Positions 22,470-23,558 of a stretch of 23,558 bases of DNA are shown here, piece after piece (position 1 is the stretch's first letter; every line of letters begins with the position of its first letter). Both the position numbers and the translations under genes were made by a program. The notes below the pieces were generated by a model, which worked only from the letters and a program-made list of their open reading frames with translations, had not been told where the DNA came from and ran no database searches. This DNA is from an uncultured Prevotella sp. (GTDB lineage Bacteria > Bacteroidota > Bacteroidia > Bacteroidales > Bacteroidaceae): contig CAMPYJ010000042.1 in the NCBI GenBank assembly GCA_946998205.1, positions 1 to 23,558 of the forward strand. The letters are read 5' to 3'.

Positions 22470-22619
22470 CTATGATGAAAAACTGGCGATTAACAATATC
22501 CACCATACTGCGGCGATTACTTGAAGAAGCCATCCATGTCCTCCAAATATATCAAAAGGCCATGTCGCACCAAGTACTAAGGCTAACACTATATAAATTA
22601 TAACAGCTGCTATAAACAT
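22470..22619 (-). CDS. Tiny two-helix membrane protein (49 aa)
   Basis: It begins MFIAAVIIYIVLALVLGATW and consists of two hydrophobic helices (about residues 2-19 and 31-47) joined by a short hairpin, PFDIFGGHG, and ends LLIASFSS. It starts 10 bases after the stop of the 119-residue gene and ends 27 bases before the 47-residue gene, all in one direction. The unbroken hydrophobic pattern with a Gly/Pro turn and tryptophans at the membrane edges (TW, VWW) is characteristic of real small membrane proteins. Such proteins can be pore-formers, holin-like, or partners of larger membrane proteins. I do not recognise the family. Confidence 0.65.
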   Translation of the reverse strand: MFIAAVIIYIVLALVLGATWPFDIFGGHGWLLQVIAAVWWILLIASFSS

Positions 22620-22629
22620 AATAATTGAT

Positions 22630-22989
22630 TTAGTCTTGTTGTTTTGATTGTGATGTGGTCTCTATTGTATACTCGGAAGGCGTACCACTATTATTTGCCT
22701 GTTCCATAGAGTTTATCAATTCCATATCTGTTAGAAACCTATTAGAAGTCTCTTCATCCATATTTCCAATTACATATCTCATCAGCTCTTGATTATTATT
22801 GTTGAATTGCTTAAAGTCAATAAAAAAGGCTTTATAAGCAGCTATGAGATTATCTTTATTCGTAATCATTAGATAATCGTTATACTCTGCATCAGAAAGA
22901 ATATTATTTGTTCTACTGACAATTACAATAGTGGCAACAGCCCCAATAATAGCTCCGCCTACAAACGTAAATAGGGTTTTAGTCTTCAT
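22630..22989 (-). CDS. Membrane-anchored protein (119 aa), first gene of the small-gene operon
   Basis: The start is ATG 22989 (MKTKTLFTFVGGAIIGAVAT); the frame stays open to 23148, but that part is the structured RNA. One N-terminal helix (about 6-24, with GGAIIGA small-residue spacing suited to helix packing) anchors a soluble domain of about 95 residues containing YNDYLMITNKDNLIAAYKAF, NNNNQELMRYVIGNMDEETS and a Ser/Thr-rich tail. No known motif is seen. It lies about 67 bases after the T-run of the structured RNA, with no good promoter in between, so its expression may depend on transcription passing that terminator. Confidence 0.75.
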   Translation of the reverse strand: MKTKTLFTFVGGAIIGAVATIVIVSRTNNILSDAEYNDYLMITNKDNLIAAYKAFFIDFKQFNNNNQELMRYVIGNMDEETSNRFLTDMELINSMEQANNSGTPSEYTIETTSQSKQQD

Positions 22990-23055
22990 ACATCCATTCC
23001 TTTTTTGTCCAAAGATCCCCCTTTGAACGGAGTTATAGTATTTCAGTACATATAT

Positions 23056-23363
23056 AAAAAAGCGTGGGAGTCTGTACCTGTTACCCGTCCCGCTGCTTGA
23101 GGCCTTCGCATTGCCCATCTCTGTTGAACGAGCAACGCAGAAGCCCACGCCGATATGTAAATCTGTTGTGCGCCACTATTGTTGGTAACGCAATAACAGG
23201 GTATTACACACCCATGGACATCTACTGTTGCCTCATTCTTGACAGAGATTGAAGTTTGCGAAGTTTCAAGCAGTCAAGAACAAAGCGTCAAGTAAACGCC
23301 TTATCATATATGTACCCCCACCCTTCGGGCTTCTGCTTTCAAAGAAAGTCCATCTGATGGGAA
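23056..23363 (-). ncRNA. Structured RNA or leader with terminator and possible antiterminator
   Basis: Transcribed from the promoter at 23369-23400. Hairpins seen in the minus-strand RNA are: AAGGCGT/ACGCTTT (23282-23302); TTCTTGAC/GTCAAGAA with an inner TTGAA/TTCAA (23236-23280); GGGT/ACCC (23199-23213); CTGTTATTG/CAACAATAG with one mismatch (23176-23199, sharing its last base with the previous hairpin); GCGTTGC/GCAATGC (about 23108-23139); and a terminator stem GCGTGGG/CCCACGC (23144-23150 with 23062-23068) followed by six T. A 5' segment GCAGAAGCCC (23327-23336) can pair perfectly with GGGCTTCTGC (23137-23146), which shares GGG with the terminator stem. It does not match RNase P RNA, tmRNA or 6S RNA as far as I can judge. 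It could be a stand-alone RNA or an attenuating leader for the genes behind it. Confidence 0.6.
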
Positions 23364-23368
23364 TGTTG

Positions 23369-23400
23369 CAAATTTAGAATTTTATTTTGAAAGTGCAAAA
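23369..23400 (-). promoter_or_regulatory. Strong promoter for the structured RNA
   Basis: On the minus strand TTTTG (23396-23400), 19 bases, then TAAATTTG (23369-23376) followed by CAA: a full Bacteroidota promoter. RNA would start near 23363. No coding frame follows for over 350 bases, supporting an RNA product or long leader. Confidence 0.7.
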
Positions 23401-23509
23401 GGAAACGGATAAAATCTTATGTAATTCTTTGCAGCAATTCTGCATAGTAGAAACAAAATTCAAACTCCCTCTATTTGAATTTACCTAAATTTCACAAAAG
23501 AGCAATCGA

Positions 23510-23548
23510 GTAGGAGGTAAACACTAATCATAGGTGTTTATTTCCTAC
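23510..23548 (+). terminator. Long near-perfect hairpin at the right edge
   Basis: GTAGGAGGTAAACACTA and TAGGTGTTTATTTCCTAC form a stem of about 16 bp; the only non-Watson-Crick positions are G-U pairs if the plus strand is transcribed. The window ends ten bases later, so it is unclear whether it ends a gene outside the window, is part of another RNA, or marks the end of an inserted element. Confidence 0.45.
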
Positions 23549-23558
23549 TTTCGTGTTC

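Noticed and set aside
22990..23148. N-terminal extension of the 119-aa gene
   Set aside because: It translates the structured RNA and terminator; the ATG at 22989 directly starts a good membrane anchor.
23056..23363. RNase P RNA, tmRNA or 6S RNA
   Set aside because: The conserved core words of RNase P RNA and the tRNA-like ends of tmRNA are absent, and 6S should be about 200 nt with pairing ends; none fits.

Overview
The window looks like a chromosomal segment of a Bacteroidota bacterium, most likely Prevotella or a close relative. Evidence for this: starts lack Shine-Dalgarno sites; several genes are preceded by the Bacteroidota promoter pattern TTG-N19/20-TAnnTTTG (for example 10612-10642 on + and 10512-10542, 16705-16736 and 23369-23400 on -); one secreted protein ends in a type IX secretion (T9SS) sorting domain; and a 62-residue protein belongs to a short-protein type with a 'SLMAGS' motif that I associate with Prevotella. 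All identifications come from reading the sequence; no database search was run.

Layout. (1) 1-3860: a repeat-rich accessory stretch with the small 'LMAGS' protein, a 985-residue secreted leucine-rich-repeat protein, and several copies of a dispersed repeat beginning GGGCGGTTCTATAAATTA, including one apparently complete 258-bp copy with inverted ends at 3601-3858. (2) 3861-5588 (-): queC-queD-queE, the route from carboxy-tetrahydropterin to the queuosine precursor preQ0, followed upstream by about 1 kb without a convincing gene. (3) 6623-10436 (-): an MsbA-like ABC exporter translationally linked to an LtaS-like sulfatase-fold membrane enzyme. (4) 10735-12993 (+): a MaoC-type hydratase and an RluA-type pseudouridine synthase with a large extra N-terminal part, ending in a terminator shared with the converging gene. 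(5) 13078-16640 (-): a YidE/AspT-type transporter followed by a second LtaS-like enzyme. (6) 16783-17949 (-): a fused nonulosonate cytidylyltransferase/KdsC-like phosphatase whose CTP-binding loop is altered. (7) 17950-18955: about 1 kb of non-coding DNA with two copies of a promoter-like repeat, then a lone family 2 glycosyltransferase (+). (8) 20085-20630: a repeat copy abutting a decayed AAA ATPase.

(9) 20677-23400 (-) is the most unusual part. A strong promoter precedes about 300 nt of highly structured RNA ending in a hairpin plus T-run. Immediately behind it lies a tight run of six small genes: a 119-residue anchored protein, a 49-residue two-helix membrane protein, a 47-residue secreted peptide, a 115-residue protein resembling the C-terminal part of putative phage abortive-infection (AbiC-like) proteins, a 126-residue multi-helix membrane protein and a 303-residue membrane-anchored protein. 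Two of these genes (49 and 47 residues) are very short. The DNA is visibly more AT-rich than the central housekeeping block, which fits recent acquisition. A 5' segment of the RNA can pair over 10 bp with a segment that overlaps the terminator arm, suggesting a conditional leader or a stand-alone structured RNA. I propose this RNA-plus-operon as the candidate undescribed system, possibly phage defence or another membrane-linked accessory function.

The core part of the window deals mainly with the envelope (lipid or glycan export, LtaS-like head-group transfer, sugar activation) and with tRNA/rRNA modification. The two ends are accessory DNA marked by repeats.
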